DNA of 64,000 nucleotides from an uncultured Bacilli bacterium (GTDB lineage Bacteria; Bacillota_I; Bacilli_A; RF39; UBA660), in NCBI GenBank assembly GCA_910576795.1, contig CAJTIX010000003.1:42558-106557 (forward strand), read 5' to 3'. The notes under the pieces were generated by a model. The model was not told where the DNA came from. It ran no database searches and saw only the letters and a list, made by a program, of their open reading frames with translations. Position 1 is the stretch's first letter. Every line of letters begins with the position of its first letter. A program made the position numbers and the translations under genes. Positions 35,228 to 44,356 of this stretch are shown piece after piece.

Positions 35228-36298
35228 ATGAATCAAGATCTTATAACAAAAATTATTTTAATGATATTAATACCGTTTTTATTTGTTGTATTATTAATTC
35301 CCTATATTAAAAAAATTGCAGTTCAAATTCATGCGGTAGATGATCATATTGGTGGAAGACATATTCATAAAAAACCGATTCCAAAATTAGGTGGCTTAGC
35401 CATATTTTTCGGATTTTTACTTGGATATATGATATTTGGAACACCAAGCGCTATGATGAATGCAGTTTTAATAGGGAGTTTTATTATACTAATTGTAGGT
35501 GTGATGGATGATATTACAGAATTAAGTGCGAAAACACAATTTATTGGACAACTAGCTGCAGCTTGTGTAATTGTTTTCTATGGTAATATTTTAATACGAG
35601 ATATCAGTGCATTTGGGCTTTATATTGAGTTCAGCTGGTTATCTTATCCACTTACGATTCTCTTTATTTTAGGTTGTATCAATTGTATTAATTTAATTGA
35701 TGGACTTGATGGTTTATCTGGGGGCATTAGCGCCATTTATTATTTAACAATCGGAATTATCGCAACCATACAAGGAAAATTAGGACTCGATTTTATTTTA
35801 GCCTTTGTTATGCTCGGTTCTACTTTAGGATTTTTGGTTTATAATTTCAACCCTGCAACGATTTTTGCAGGAAATTCAGGTTCGATGTTTATGGGCTTTA
35901 TTATTGCAATTATTGCACTTCTTGGATTTAAAAATGTCACTATGACTTCCTTGATTATTCCATTAATCATTTTAGCAATCCCAATATTGGATACTTTATT
36001 TGCAATTATCCGAAGAACGCTAAAAGGTGAAAGTCCTTTTCATGCAGATCGGTTTCATATTCATCATCAACTTTTAAATCGTAATCTATCCCAAAAAACA
36101 ACGGTTATTATTATTTATATTGTCGATTTATTATTTGCCTTTGCTTCTATTGTATATGTATTAAGAGACGCTAAATTGGGTTATCTAATCTATGGAATTT
36201 TATTAATTATTGTTATTGTCTTTGTTGCCAAAACAAATGTCGTTTTTGATACAGATAATGTAAAGAAAAAAATCATGGAAAAAAGTAACAAAAAATAG
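35228..36298 (+). CDS. tagO: Undecaprenyl-phosphate GlcNAc-1-phosphate transferase (TagO/WecA family)
   Basis: First step of wall teichoic acid or similar glycopolymer synthesis, transferring a sugar phosphate to the lipid carrier. About ten membrane segments. Motifs: GGLAIF, VGVMDD (Asp94, Asp95), NLIDGLDGLSGG (Asp158, Asp161) and HIHHQLL. The usual GDxGS motif reads AGNSGSMF, so the conserved Asp is Asn216 (codon AAT, 35873-35875). 356 residues. The family is clear; whether Asn216 leaves it active is uncertain. Confidence 0.88.
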   Translation: MNQDLITKIILMILIPFLFVVLLIPYIKKIAVQIHAVDDHIGGRHIHKKPIPKLGGLAIFFGFLLGYMIFGTPSAMMNAVLIGSFIILIVGVMDDITELSAKTQFIGQLAAACVIVFYGNILIRDISAFGLYIEFSWLSYPLTILFILGCINCINLIDGLDGLSGGISAIYYLTIGIIATIQGKLGLDFILAFVMLGSTLGFLVYNFNPATIFAGNSGSMFMGFIIAIIALLGFKNVTMTSLIIPLIILAIPILDTLFAIIRRTLKGESPFHADRFHIHHQLLNRNLSQKTTVIIIYIVDLLFAFASIVYVLRDAKLGYLIYGILLIIVIVFVAKTNVVFDTDNVKKKIMEKSNKK

Positions 36299-36320
36299 AT
36301 ACACATCAAGTATCTTTTTT
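36297..36320 (+). terminator. Terminator after tagO
   Basis: AGATAC and GTATCT pair around a 7-base loop, then T tract. Confidence 0.75.
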
Positions 36321-36353
36321 GTTTTTATAGGTATACTAACCATAGGTGATAGT

Positions 36354-37073
36354 ATGCGAGATATAATTGATGCATTGATGATTGTGCCAAGAAGTTTATT
36401 TTCTTTAATTGCTTTATTTTTAATTACAAAACTTATTGGTAGAAAGCAAGTATCAGAACTTTCTTTATTTGATTATGTGATTGGGATTTCGATTGGAAAC
36501 TTTGCAGCAGAAATGACTATTAATTTGGATGCTCCTTATATGCATGGTATTATTGCAGTACTTGTATTTGGAATCAGTGCTTATTTGGTTTCTTTGTTTA
36601 CTATGAAAAGTATTCATTTACGTAGGTGGATTATTGGGACACCAATACTAATGATTCAAAATGGTAAAATCTTAGAAAAAAATATGAAAAAAGTTATGAT
36701 AGATGTAAATGACTTATTAGAACAATGTAGAAATGCTGGCTATTTTGATTTAAATGAAATTGAATATGCGATTATGGAAGCTAATGGGAAAATAAGTATA
36801 TTACCAGTAAGTGAATATAAACCATTAACGCCTAAAGATATGAAAGTAAAAGTATCCAAAGCAAGTTTGTGTGCAAATGTGATTATTGATGGTGTGATTA
36901 TGCACAAAAATTTAGAAAATATGAATAAAACAGAAGATTGGCTAAAACAAGAATTAAAAGTAAAAGGATATCAAGATACAAAAAATATTTTACTTGCAAC
37001 TCTAGATAATCAAGAAAAATTAACAATTTATGAGAAAAATGAAGATATAAAAAATTATAATGTATTAGAATAA
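36354..37073 (+). CDS. DUF421 (YetF-like) membrane protein
   Basis: Three N-terminal hydrophobic segments (about 12-28, 45-55, 63-85) are followed by a cytoplasmic or external alpha/beta domain. The family signatures GRKQVSELSLFDYVIGISIGN and LIQNGKI-type strand (MIQNGKILEKNMKKVMID) plus LPVSEYKPLTPKD are present. 239 residues. Related YetF-family members occur in sporulating Firmicutes; the function is unknown. Confidence 0.88.
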   Translation: MRDIIDALMIVPRSLFSLIALFLITKLIGRKQVSELSLFDYVIGISIGNFAAEMTINLDAPYMHGIIAVLVFGISAYLVSLFTMKSIHLRRWIIGTPILMIQNGKILEKNMKKVMIDVNDLLEQCRNAGYFDLNEIEYAIMEANGKISILPVSEYKPLTPKDMKVKVSKASLCANVIIDGVIMHKNLENMNKTEDWLKQELKVKGYQDTKNILLATLDNQEKLTIYEKNEDIKNYNVLE

Positions 37074-37099
37074 AAAAAGAACTTAAAGATTTTAGTTCT
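37071..37099 (-). terminator. Terminator for the minus-strand gene at 37138-37497
   Basis: On the minus strand AGAACT and AGTTCT pair and run into seven T. The plus strand lacks a T run here. Confidence 0.7.
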
Positions 37100-37137
37100 A
37101 ATTTAGTTCAATATCGATTTTTTATATGTCTACTTTT

Positions 37138-37497
37138 TCAGTATTCTCGATAGCTACCCATTTTTTTGATTGGATCTACTTGTTCAATAAGACCATTATG
37201 TAGCGGACTTAATGAAAGCATATTTCCAAATTTTACTTGCTGTGTTTGGATAAATTTATGTGCTTCTTCAGGACTACAAATAGGTTCTTCTGGAACAACA
37301 CCTATCAATTCAGGATGTGTATTTAAAATGTGCATTTGTGCATATAGTTGTAATTCTGGTGTTGGTGGAATTATATTATTATTAGTAATATAATTAACAC
37401 AATCAAATACAGAGTATAGATTTTGCGTAAGTATAGCATTGCATGTAATAGATAAAACCGTTTCTAGTTCAAATTCTCTTATATCCTTTTGTTTCAT
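37138..37497 (-). CDS. Hypothetical protein with phage DUF7736-like N-terminus
   Basis: 119 residues from the ATG at 37497, which follows AGAAGGAGG. The first half (FELETVLSIT, then CVNYITNNNI, then HPEL) resembles small phage proteins with the ELETVLSITTG pattern, usually listed as DUF7736. The second half (HKFIQTQQVKFGNMLSLSPL) I do not recognise. It is divergent from the gene at 37609 across a shared inverted-repeat promoter region, so the two may form a regulated pair. Confidence 0.6.
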   Translation of the reverse strand: MKQKDIREFELETVLSITCNAILTQNLYSVFDCVNYITNNNIIPPTPELQLYAQMHILNTHPELIGVVPEEPICSPEEAHKFIQTQQVKFGNMLSLSPLHNGLIEQVDPIKKMGSYREY

Positions 37498-37516
37498 AAA
37501 CAATCCTCCTTCTGGA

Positions 37517-37590
37517 GTTATATTATAACACATATTAGTATATATGCAACAATTATATATTAATATAAAAAATATATGTTATAATATAAC
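37517..37590. promoter_or_regulatory. Divergent promoter region with mirrored 14-bp inverted repeat
   Basis: GTTATATTATAACA (37517-37530) and its exact reverse complement TGTTATAATATAAC (37577-37590) flank 46 bp of AT-only DNA. Each arm includes a TATAAT hexamer facing its own gene, so the arms are the -10 regions of the two divergent genes and could also be operator sites. Confidence 0.6.
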
Positions 37591-37608
37591 TATCAGGGAG
37601 GTAAACAC

Positions 37609-38373
37609 ATGAAAAAAATGAATGAATTTCTAGGAATTGAAACTTGGAAAACTATTGCCAAAAGAGTTCAAAAACTACAAATTTCAGATTGTTCTGAACA
37701 AGAATTTTCTAAAAATTTAAAAGAATTACAAGGGTTATTATCAGATTTAGATATTTGTATAGAGGCATTAAGTCGTGATCCGCAGCATCAAAATGAGGTA
37801 GGACTCGCTTCTTTATTACAAGCTATTTATAATAGCAATCGAAGAGAATCTTTGAAAAAGGATTCCTTTTATGAAAAAATATATCAATTATCTAATTTAG
37901 GCATTCAGAATATTCGCTTTTTACCAGTAGAAGAATATTATAGAATGAAAGATATAGTGGTAAGAGATTTTAAAGGAATTCATAATGGAGAAAATCTATA
38001 TAAAGTTTATACCGACGGAACTTTTTCTTTAGAAGAAAGTCTAGAAACAGTAAGATTTAAAAAAGGTATGGAACAATATCGCAAATATCATATAAAAGAT
38101 TTAAAAAATGCAAATTATATCATTAGTGTAGAAGTATTAAAAAGATTGAGCTGTGAAAAAACCAAATTAGCAATGGCCAGTGCAACTTTGAAAACTTTAG
38201 ATGGCGTATTTCCATCTCAAGAAGAACTTATGAGATTTTCATTCCCAGAATTAACTATTTCTAAACAGATAATACATTGGGGAGATTCTATTCAAATGAA
38301 AGAAAAATTCGATGGTTTTGATACTCAAAATGAGAATTATCAAAAGCAATTGCAAAAAGATAGAAATGTCTAA
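37609..38373 (+). CDS. Hypothetical cytoplasmic protein (254 aa)
   Basis: I do not recognise this protein. It is soluble, helical and charged, with LKELQGLLSDLDICIEALSR near the N-terminus and AKRVQK before it; no signal peptide or clear catalytic motif. Excellent GGGAGG site before the ATG. Divergently paired with the phage-like gene at 37138-37497. Confidence 0.7.
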   Translation: MKKMNEFLGIETWKTIAKRVQKLQISDCSEQEFSKNLKELQGLLSDLDICIEALSRDPQHQNEVGLASLLQAIYNSNRRESLKKDSFYEKIYQLSNLGIQNIRFLPVEEYYRMKDIVVRDFKGIHNGENLYKVYTDGTFSLEESLETVRFKKGMEQYRKYHIKDLKNANYIISVEVLKRLSCEKTKLAMASATLKTLDGVFPSQEELMRFSFPELTISKQIIHWGDSIQMKEKFDGFDTQNENYQKQLQKDRNV

Positions 38374-38465
38374 TTTTATTGCTCTTAATGTGTCAAGTAT
38401 GATATTTATTAGAAATAACAATTGGAATTTCTAAATACCTTTGGTATAATCAATACGGTGATAAA

Positions 38466-38900
38466 ATGAACCCAAACCGAGAATTTTGTGCTTCTGCATA
38501 TATTATAGATCCTATTTCTAAAAAGATATTATTAGTAAAACATAAAGATTATGATAGATGGACACAACCAGGTGGTCATATTGAAAAAGGAGAAATCCCA
38601 GAAGAGGCTGCAGCTCGTGAAGTTTATGAAGAAACAGGTTTGAAAGTAAAAATATTAGGAGAACATTTTCCAAGAGAAGAAGATTATATTAGACCACTTG
38701 GAATTCAAAGAAATAGATCTAGTAATGGTGAAACATTTATCGATATGATATATCCTGCTATTCCATTACATGATATGGAGCCTAAAATGAATGATGAAAG
38801 TATCGATATTAGGTGGTTTTCTAGAGAGGAATTGGATACTATTCCTGTATTTGAGGACATTAAAATCACAATGGATTATATCTTAAAGAATTATTTTTAA
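38466..38900 (+). CDS. NUDIX hydrolase
   Basis: Hydrolase of nucleoside diphosphates linked to another moiety. The complete NUDIX box runs from Gly37 to Leu59 (GGHIEKGE, then REVYEETGL). 144 residues. The sequence after the box (FPREEDYIRP, ETFIDMIYPAIPL) does not tell the substrate. The start is ATG 38466 after GGTGATAAA. It converges on the nuclease gene with a 4-bp overlap of ends. Confidence 0.9.
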   Translation: MNPNREFCASAYIIDPISKKILLVKHKDYDRWTQPGGHIEKGEIPEEAAAREVYEETGLKVKILGEHFPREEDYIRPLGIQRNRSSNGETFIDMIYPAIPLHDMEPKMNDESIDIRWFSREELDTIPVFEDIKITMDYILKNYF

Positions 38901-39532
38901 AAGGATACATTACAATATCCTTTTTTAAGTTCTCTTTTCATTTTAGATTTGATTTTGCGATTGATTTTTTTCCGTCCTTTTGGATATATAATATAAATGA
39001 AGATAATGAAAGTGATTATGATTACAATATACCAATAATTTACTTTTTTTGGATCTTCATCACTCCATATACCGATTTGTTTTTCTTTGGCAATTGCTTC
39101 ATGTTCTTGTAATAAAGAGGTATAAGCATAATCTCCATATAAATAAGCAACCTTGGCAAGGCCATTTTGAATTAAAGCATCTTGTAATAAAATGTCATCT
39201 ACATAAACCCATGCGAGATGGCGATTGTATTTGTCATATAAGTCACTATCTTTATCATATTCTAATACAATAGTTTTGGCATTCTGAATCGCTTTACATG
39301 TAAAATCACTTGCCTCTTTTCCATATGGTTCTTCTTTTTTCTTCGGATGTTTTGTTTCTGGAGTATCAATTGCTAAAAATCGTACAGTAATTTCTTCATC
39401 TTGAAGCATAAATTTCGCGGTATCTCCGTCTACACATTTTGAAAATGTTACATTCACTTGCCTATTTTGCGCAAATATAACAGTTGGATATATTATCAAT
39501 AAAGAGAAAACTAAAAATAAGACTTTTTTCAT
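38897..39532 (-). CDS. Secreted or membrane-anchored thermonuclease (SNase family)
   Basis: Calcium-dependent nuclease. A signal or anchor segment (5-20) is followed by the SNase fold, very close to staphylococcal nuclease: catalytic Arg51 in VRFLAIDTPE with Asp56 and Glu59, PYGKEASDFT, and Arg104 in YNRHLAWVY. After the domain comes a second membrane segment (about 170-187) and a very basic tail, unlike the secreted enzyme, so it is probably held at the surface. The start is the ATG at 39532, 211 residues. Confidence 0.9.
   Translation of the reverse strand: MKKVLFLVFSLLIIYPTVIFAQNRQVNVTFSKCVDGDTAKFMLQDEEITVRFLAIDTPETKHPKKKEEPYGKEASDFTCKAIQNAKTIVLEYDKDSDLYDKYNRHLAWVYVDDILLQDALIQNGLAKVAYLYGDYAYTSLLQEHEAIAKEKQIGIWSDEDPKKVNYWYIVIIITFIIFIYIIYPKGRKKINRKIKSKMKRELKKGYCNVSF
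38899..38926 (+). terminator. Terminator after the NUDIX gene
   Basis: AAAAGGATA and TATCC plus six T form a hairpin. It lies inside the last codons of the convergent nuclease gene. Confidence 0.7.
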
Positions 39533-39642
39533 ACAACCATCCTTTATTATCAGTATAGCAGGTGTAGATAAATATAAGCAAGTAGAAAGTTGACAATTTT
39601 GAGTAAGCTGTCTTACAATAAAAAGGAAAGGATGAATGTGAT

Positions 39643-40353
39643 ATGCAAAAGAAACCAATGATTGGAATTATTGGAAGACCCGATATAGCAAGCGATGAGG
39701 ATGCAGTAGTCTGCATTTGGGAAAAGACAAGAAGGGCCATTGTTCAAAAAGGCGGAATTCCACTACTTGTATTACCTACACAAAATCTGATATATGAAGA
39801 GTTACGGCCAAAAGATACACCAAGATTAACGATTCAAGAAAAAGAAGATCTAAAATCAGTTGTGGATTGTTGTAATGGACTATTGATACCAGGTGGGTAC
39901 AAATGGTATGAATACGATACTTTTATTTATCAGTACGCATTAGAAAAAAATATGCCAGTTTTAGGTATTTGCGCAGGAATGCAGATGATAGCAAGTGTAG
40001 ATAATATGAATAGAGAGGAAGAAGTGAAAGGAAATGCAAAAAATGATACAGCAATTGATCATCATCAAAGAGAACAGAAATATGTACATAGTATAAATAT
40101 AATGGATAATACTTTATTAAAGAAAATAGTTGATAAAAATGAAATTCAGGTCAATAGTAAACATAACTATCATGTACAAACTACGACAAATTTAGTCATT
40201 TCTGCTTATTCAGAAGATGGTTTAATAGAAGCAATAGAGCATCCAAAGAAAGAATTTGTAATTGGAGTGCAATGGCATCCTGAAACAATGTTAGATTATG
40301 ATGAATCTGCAAATAAAATATTGGATGCTTTTATAGAAGCTTGTAAGAAATAA
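39643..40353 (+). CDS. Class I glutamine amidotransferase-like protein (peptidase C26, PuuD-like)
   Basis: Gamma-glutamyl hydrolase fold of the PuuD type, which acts on gamma-glutamyl-GABA or related amides. IGIIGRPD at the start, LLIPGGY, nucleophile Cys in LGICAGMQ, and the His-Glu pair in GVQWHPE are all present. 236 residues. No putrescine genes are nearby, so the substrate is open. Confidence 0.88.
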   Translation: MQKKPMIGIIGRPDIASDEDAVVCIWEKTRRAIVQKGGIPLLVLPTQNLIYEELRPKDTPRLTIQEKEDLKSVVDCCNGLLIPGGYKWYEYDTFIYQYALEKNMPVLGICAGMQMIASVDNMNREEEVKGNAKNDTAIDHHQREQKYVHSINIMDNTLLKKIVDKNEIQVNSKHNYHVQTTTNLVISAYSEDGLIEAIEHPKKEFVIGVQWHPETMLDYDESANKILDAFIEACKK

Positions 40354-40388
40354 TATATTCTATTTGCAAACACAGCACTTATGAAAAT

Positions 40389-40417
40389 TTGACAAGTAAT
40401 ATCAATGATGTTAGAAT
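40389..40417 (+). promoter_or_regulatory. Promoter of the acyltransferase gene
   Basis: TTGACA (40389-40394), 17 bp, TAGAAT (40412-40417). Transcription would begin near 40424, which rules out the upstream ATG at 40418 as the start. Confidence 0.75.
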
Positions 40418-40447
40418 ATGTCAAGTATTTCAAGAGGGGGAATTTGT

Positions 40448-41392
40448 GTGGAACTATTGCCTTATAGTATAGAAAAAAATTTAAATATAGAAGAAAAAAA
40501 ACAATATTATAGTAATATTCTTAAATATTGCAAGCAATTAAGATCAAGAACGTCAAGTGGGATTAGTTTTGGGCAAATGGCAATTTCAAATTTTTATATG
40601 AAAAATTTTTATAATAATATGTTACATATAGAGGGGACACAAAATATTCCCAATTGTCCATCTATTATTTTGTGTAATCATTCCACTGCTCACGACATAT
40701 TTTCCATGTATATCGCAATGGAAAAATTGGGAATTCCCACTAGTGTTATGGTGGCCACCGATTGTTTAAATCCGTTCTCCAAGATGGTATTTTCAATAGC
40801 GGATTCAGTATTCTTAGATCGTACGAATCCTTTATCCTCTTCTAGTAGTGTTTTACGTGCATCTACCACTCTTCTAGAAGGAAAAAGTCTAGTAATTTTT
40901 GGAGAATCTACATGGAATCTGCATCCAACAAAAGCAATGCAGGATATTAAAAAAGGATGTAGCATGATATCTGCAATTACAGGGTATCCAGTAATTCCAT
41001 CAATATTAGAATATATTGAAAAGCCAAATATTTTTGATCAAGAAAGCGAAATCTACAAAAAAATAATATTAAGGTTCGGAAATGCTCATGAAATTGCTGT
41101 AACAGATGATTTATCACTTAAAACTGCTGAATTTCAAAAAGAAATGGAACAAATGAGGCAAACAATATGGAGTGAAAATAAGATTGAACGTTCTAATATT
41201 TCGATGATTGATCCCAAGATTTATATCAATCATACATATTTGAAAAAATTTAAAGTATTTGGGTTTACTTATAATTCTGAATATGAGGCAAAATTTTTGC
41301 GTAATAATAATGGCAATGTAATTGAAAATGAATATTATATTAGCGAAAATAATGAGTTTGTACCAGGAATTACCTATAAGAAAAGAAAATAG
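40448..41392 (+). CDS. PlsC-like acyltransferase (LPLAT superfamily)
   Basis: Likely 1-acylglycerol-3-phosphate acyltransferase or related enzyme. Block I is NHSTAHD (the HX4D motif), and a later block FGESTWN corresponds to FPEGT. The region after about residue 230 is an unassigned extension. I place the start at GTG 40448, nine bases after AGAGGGGG and downstream of the predicted transcription start. 314 residues. No obvious membrane helix. Confidence 0.78.
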   Translation: MELLPYSIEKNLNIEEKKQYYSNILKYCKQLRSRTSSGISFGQMAISNFYMKNFYNNMLHIEGTQNIPNCPSIILCNHSTAHDIFSMYIAMEKLGIPTSVMVATDCLNPFSKMVFSIADSVFLDRTNPLSSSSSVLRASTTLLEGKSLVIFGESTWNLHPTKAMQDIKKGCSMISAITGYPVIPSILEYIEKPNIFDQESEIYKKIILRFGNAHEIAVTDDLSLKTAEFQKEMEQMRQTIWSENKIERSNISMIDPKIYINHTYLKKFKVFGFTYNSEYEAKFLRNNNGNVIENEYYISENNEFVPGITYKKRK

Positions 41393-41479
41393 TTTATTGA
41401 AATATATTCCGATAGACTATTTTCTTTGTTTTTGTTATCTAATATGTTATAATTTTTTTAGAATTGTGAGGAATATATT

Positions 41480-43387
41480 ATGAGTAGTATTTATTTTTCA
41501 ATTAGTGCGTTATTTTGCATTATATTACTATTAGTTTTATTTTTTTCTAAAAAAAAGATAGAAAGTAAAGAAACTAAAATTTATGGTTTTATGCTAATTA
41601 GTAGTTTGATAGATGTTATTTTAGTTATAGTTGAATTGCTAATTACATACTATTGTTCTACAGAAAAAGCAGAACTAATTGTAAAGATTTTAAATAAAAT
41701 TGATTTTATGCATTATATTCTTTGGCCTTTATTACTCACTTTATATATTTATTACATTACGTACAAAGATACAAAAAAATATAATAAATTTAAGAAGTTT
41801 ATGATTTCATTTAGTATTATGGCAATTTTTGTTGAATTTCTATTACCAATTGATATTATCTCTAATCAAGAAACAATGGGTGTAACAGGGATAGGAACCA
41901 TGTTTATTTATAGTGTTGCTTTAGTTAACTTTGCAATAGAACTATTTATTTTTATAAAAAATATAAAATCCATCAATCGCAAAAAAGCAATCCCTTTTCT
42001 ATTTTTAATTGTATTTATTGGAATTGCTGTGATTGTGAGGGTATTAGATCCTACATTAATTGTAATTCCTGCAATTATTGTGTTTATCAATATGATTATG
42101 TACCATACGATTGAAAATCCAGACTTAAATATGATATCGCAATTGGAATTAGCTAAAAATCAAGCAGAAAAAGCCAACCGTGCCAAATCCGATTTTTTAT
42201 CTAGTATGTCTCATGAAATTAGAACTCCATTAAATGCCATTGTAGGTTTATCAGAAGATAACTTAACCTATCAAGATCAATTACCAAAGGAGGTTGTTGA
42301 AAACTCAAAAGACATCGTAAATGCGAGTCAAACTTTACTAGAAATTGTAGGAAATATATTAGATATCAATAAAATCGAAAGTGAAAAAATGGAAATGGTA
42401 GAAAATCCTTATCACTTTAAAGAAGAAATTAAAAGGATGGCAAAAGTAACCTCAACTCGTATTGGTGAAAAAAATATTGAGTTCAATTTGAATATTGCGG
42501 AAGATATCCCAGATGAATTAATAGGCGATAAAGTACATGTCAAAGGAATTATCAACAACCTATTAACAAATGCTATTAAATATACAGAACAAGGAACCAT
42601 TGATTTAAATATAAAATGTATCAATGAAAAAGGAATTTGTAATTTAATTATTACTGTACAAGATACGGGAAGAGGAATCAAAGCAGAACAAATTAATAAA
42701 TTGTTTACTAAATTTGAAAGACTTGATATTGAAAAAAACTCTACTACCGAAGGAACAGGATTAGGGCTTGCGATCACCAAAGCATTGGTAGATATGATGG
42801 GTGGAAAAATCAATGTGCAAAGTCAGTATGGGAAAGGGTCTATCTTTATGGTTCAATTACCACAAAAGATTAGTAAATTAACTATTCCAAAAGAAAATGT
42901 TTCAGATACACAAATTAAAAATAACGAAGAAATTCCTGCAAATTACGAAAATAAGAGAATCTTAATTGTAGATGATAATAAACTCAATATTAAAGTGGCC
43001 AAACGAGCATTAGCTGATTTTAACTTTCAAATTGAAGAAGCAGAAGATGGTTTGCAATGCTTAGAAAAAGTAGTGAATGGTGATGAATTTGATTTAATTC
43101 TAATGGATATTATGATGCCTAATATGAGTGGAGAAACAGCACTACAAAAATTAAAAGAAAATCCAAACTTTAAAATACCAGTGATAGCTTTAACTGCAGA
43201 TGCAATCGCAGGAGCGAAAGAAAAATATATTAAAGAAGGCTTTGTGGATTATATTCCAAAACCATTTAGCAGAGATCAAATCAAAGAAAAATTAGATAAG
43301 ATATTTAAACACAGTAACTTTGGAAGCGAAGATAGGTGGAAAAATGCGGCAACCTATATATTTGAATCCAATAAAGACCAAAAATAG
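41480..43387 (+). CDS. Hybrid sensor histidine kinase with C-terminal receiver
   Basis: Membrane kinase of 635 residues. Six or seven hydrophobic segments fill residues 1-215 without a large external domain. HisKA has the phospho-acceptor His245 in SHEIRTPLN, HATPase has NLLTNAIKY (N box), DTGRGI (G1) and GTGLGLAI (G2). The receiver starts with ILIVDDN, has Asp543 in LILMDIMMP and ends with PKPF. No partner regulator lies alongside, so output may go through an unlinked histidine phosphotransfer protein or regulator. Ligand unknown. Confidence 0.92.
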   Translation: MSSIYFSISALFCIILLLVLFFSKKKIESKETKIYGFMLISSLIDVILVIVELLITYYCSTEKAELIVKILNKIDFMHYILWPLLLTLYIYYITYKDTKKYNKFKKFMISFSIMAIFVEFLLPIDIISNQETMGVTGIGTMFIYSVALVNFAIELFIFIKNIKSINRKKAIPFLFLIVFIGIAVIVRVLDPTLIVIPAIIVFINMIMYHTIENPDLNMISQLELAKNQAEKANRAKSDFLSSMSHEIRTPLNAIVGLSEDNLTYQDQLPKEVVENSKDIVNASQTLLEIVGNILDINKIESEKMEMVENPYHFKEEIKRMAKVTSTRIGEKNIEFNLNIAEDIPDELIGDKVHVKGIINNLLTNAIKYTEQGTIDLNIKCINEKGICNLIITVQDTGRGIKAEQINKLFTKFERLDIEKNSTTEGTGLGLAITKALVDMMGGKINVQSQYGKGSIFMVQLPQKISKLTIPKENVSDTQIKNNEEIPANYENKRILIVDDNKLNIKVAKRALADFNFQIEEAEDGLQCLEKVVNGDEFDLILMDIMMPNMSGETALQKLKENPNFKIPVIALTADAIAGAKEKYIKEGFVDYIPKPFSRDQIKEKLDKIFKHSNFGSEDRWKNAATYIFESNKDQK

Positions 43388-43413
43388 ATAAATGTTACTA
43401 GATAGTTTTTAAT

Positions 43414-43442
43414 TTGACAAGAGGTGCTAATTATGCTAGGAT
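43414..43442 (+). promoter_or_regulatory. Promoter of the 43470-44260 gene pair
   Basis: TTGACA (43414-43419), 17 bp, TAGGAT (43437-43442) with an upstream TG (extended -10). Confidence 0.75.
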
Positions 43443-43469
43443 ACATCACTAAAGAAAGGAAGAGATATT

Positions 43470-44045
43470 GTGGAACAAGAAAAAAATATAGAAACAGAAG
43501 AGTTCACAATTGAAAAAGTAGAAACGAAAAATGGTGTAGAAGTGCAAAGAGCAAGAAGTATGGGTCATGCAATATTACAATTATTATGGTCTGCCTCATC
43601 GATTGTAACTGCATGTGGTTGTTTCATGACAATGCCAAATGTTATACATCCATTAGAATCAGTTGCAATAGGAACTGGTGGAATCAATTTAATAGGATTA
43701 GCTTTTCAACAATTTTCGAATTATAAAAATGAATTAAAACGTCCAACTAAAAAAGAAATCGAGAATAACCCTACAGAATTTACAATTGAAAAGGTAACGA
43801 AAACGTCAAATAAAAAGATCCAAAAAACGGTCAAAGGCTATCGAAAAATGCTTAGATGGGTATCGTTCACATTTATATATTCAATGATGATTATTTGCGC
43901 ACATTCTAGTTGCAATATATCTACAAGTTTATTTGAATTTATTTCTTGTGCAAATGGAACATTTGGATTACTACTCAGAATGTCTAGTTTTGAAGATATA
44001 TATACTCGTACAGTAGAAGAAGACCAGAAAGAAAAGACAAAATAA
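43470..44045 (+). CDS. Hypothetical four-helix membrane protein with internal repeat
   Basis: Not recognised. 191 residues with two halves: each begins with EFTIEKV (about 11-17 and 101-107), then a basic loop, then two hydrophobic segments (about 34-55 and 62-78; 128-147 and 152-170). This suggests internal duplication. The start is GTG after AAAGGAAG. It ends one base into the ATG of the 71-residue gene downstream. Confidence 0.65.
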   Translation: MEQEKNIETEEFTIEKVETKNGVEVQRARSMGHAILQLLWSASSIVTACGCFMTMPNVIHPLESVAIGTGGINLIGLAFQQFSNYKNELKRPTKKEIENNPTEFTIEKVTKTSNKKIQKTVKGYRKMLRWVSFTFIYSMMIICAHSSCNISTSLFEFISCANGTFGLLLRMSSFEDIYTRTVEEDQKEKTK

Positions 44046-44260
44046 TGGAAGAAAACGTTGTATTAACATTAAGTGATAAAAACCAATATGTAATAGTGGA
44101 AAGAATTATGTATGAAAATAACGAATATCTATATTTAGTGGATATCAATCATAATGAAAATATCATGTTTTGCAAATTAGATGGTGCAAAATTAACAAAA
44201 GTACAAGATACAGAATTGTTAGGAAAACTAATTATTGCACTGAACAAAAAGAATAATTAA
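44045..44260 (+). CDS. Small hypothetical protein, DUF1292-like
   Basis: 71 residues, mostly beta strand: VVLTLSDKNQYVIVERIMYE then NNEYLYLVDI. The pattern of short strands around an EYLYLV block is like DUF1292 proteins, but the match is weak. Translationally coupled to the preceding membrane protein by a 1-base overlap. Confidence 0.6.
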   Translation: MEENVVLTLSDKNQYVIVERIMYENNEYLYLVDINHNENIMFCKLDGAKLTKVQDTELLGKLIIALNKKNN

Positions 44261-44275
44261 ATATATTCTTTTTTT
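44246..44275 (+). terminator. Terminator before typA
   Basis: AAAAAGAATA and TATTCTTTTTTT pair over the stop codon of the small gene. Confidence 0.8.
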
Positions 44276-44300
44276 GACATAAAATTGACGTAAAATGGAT

Positions 44301-44329
44301 TTGACTTGATAAAAAGCATGTGCTATAAT
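44301..44329 (+). promoter_or_regulatory. Strong extended -10 promoter of typA
   Basis: TTGACT (44301-44306), 17 bp, TATAAT (44324-44329) preceded by TGC. Confidence 0.9.
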
Positions 44330-44356
44330 ACCAAAGGTTATTGAGGAAGTGTATAT

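Noticed and set aside
40418..40447. ATG at 40418 as start of the acyltransferase
   Set aside because: It lies at the -10 element of a consensus promoter, upstream of the predicted transcript start, and has no ribosome site; GTG 40448 has one.
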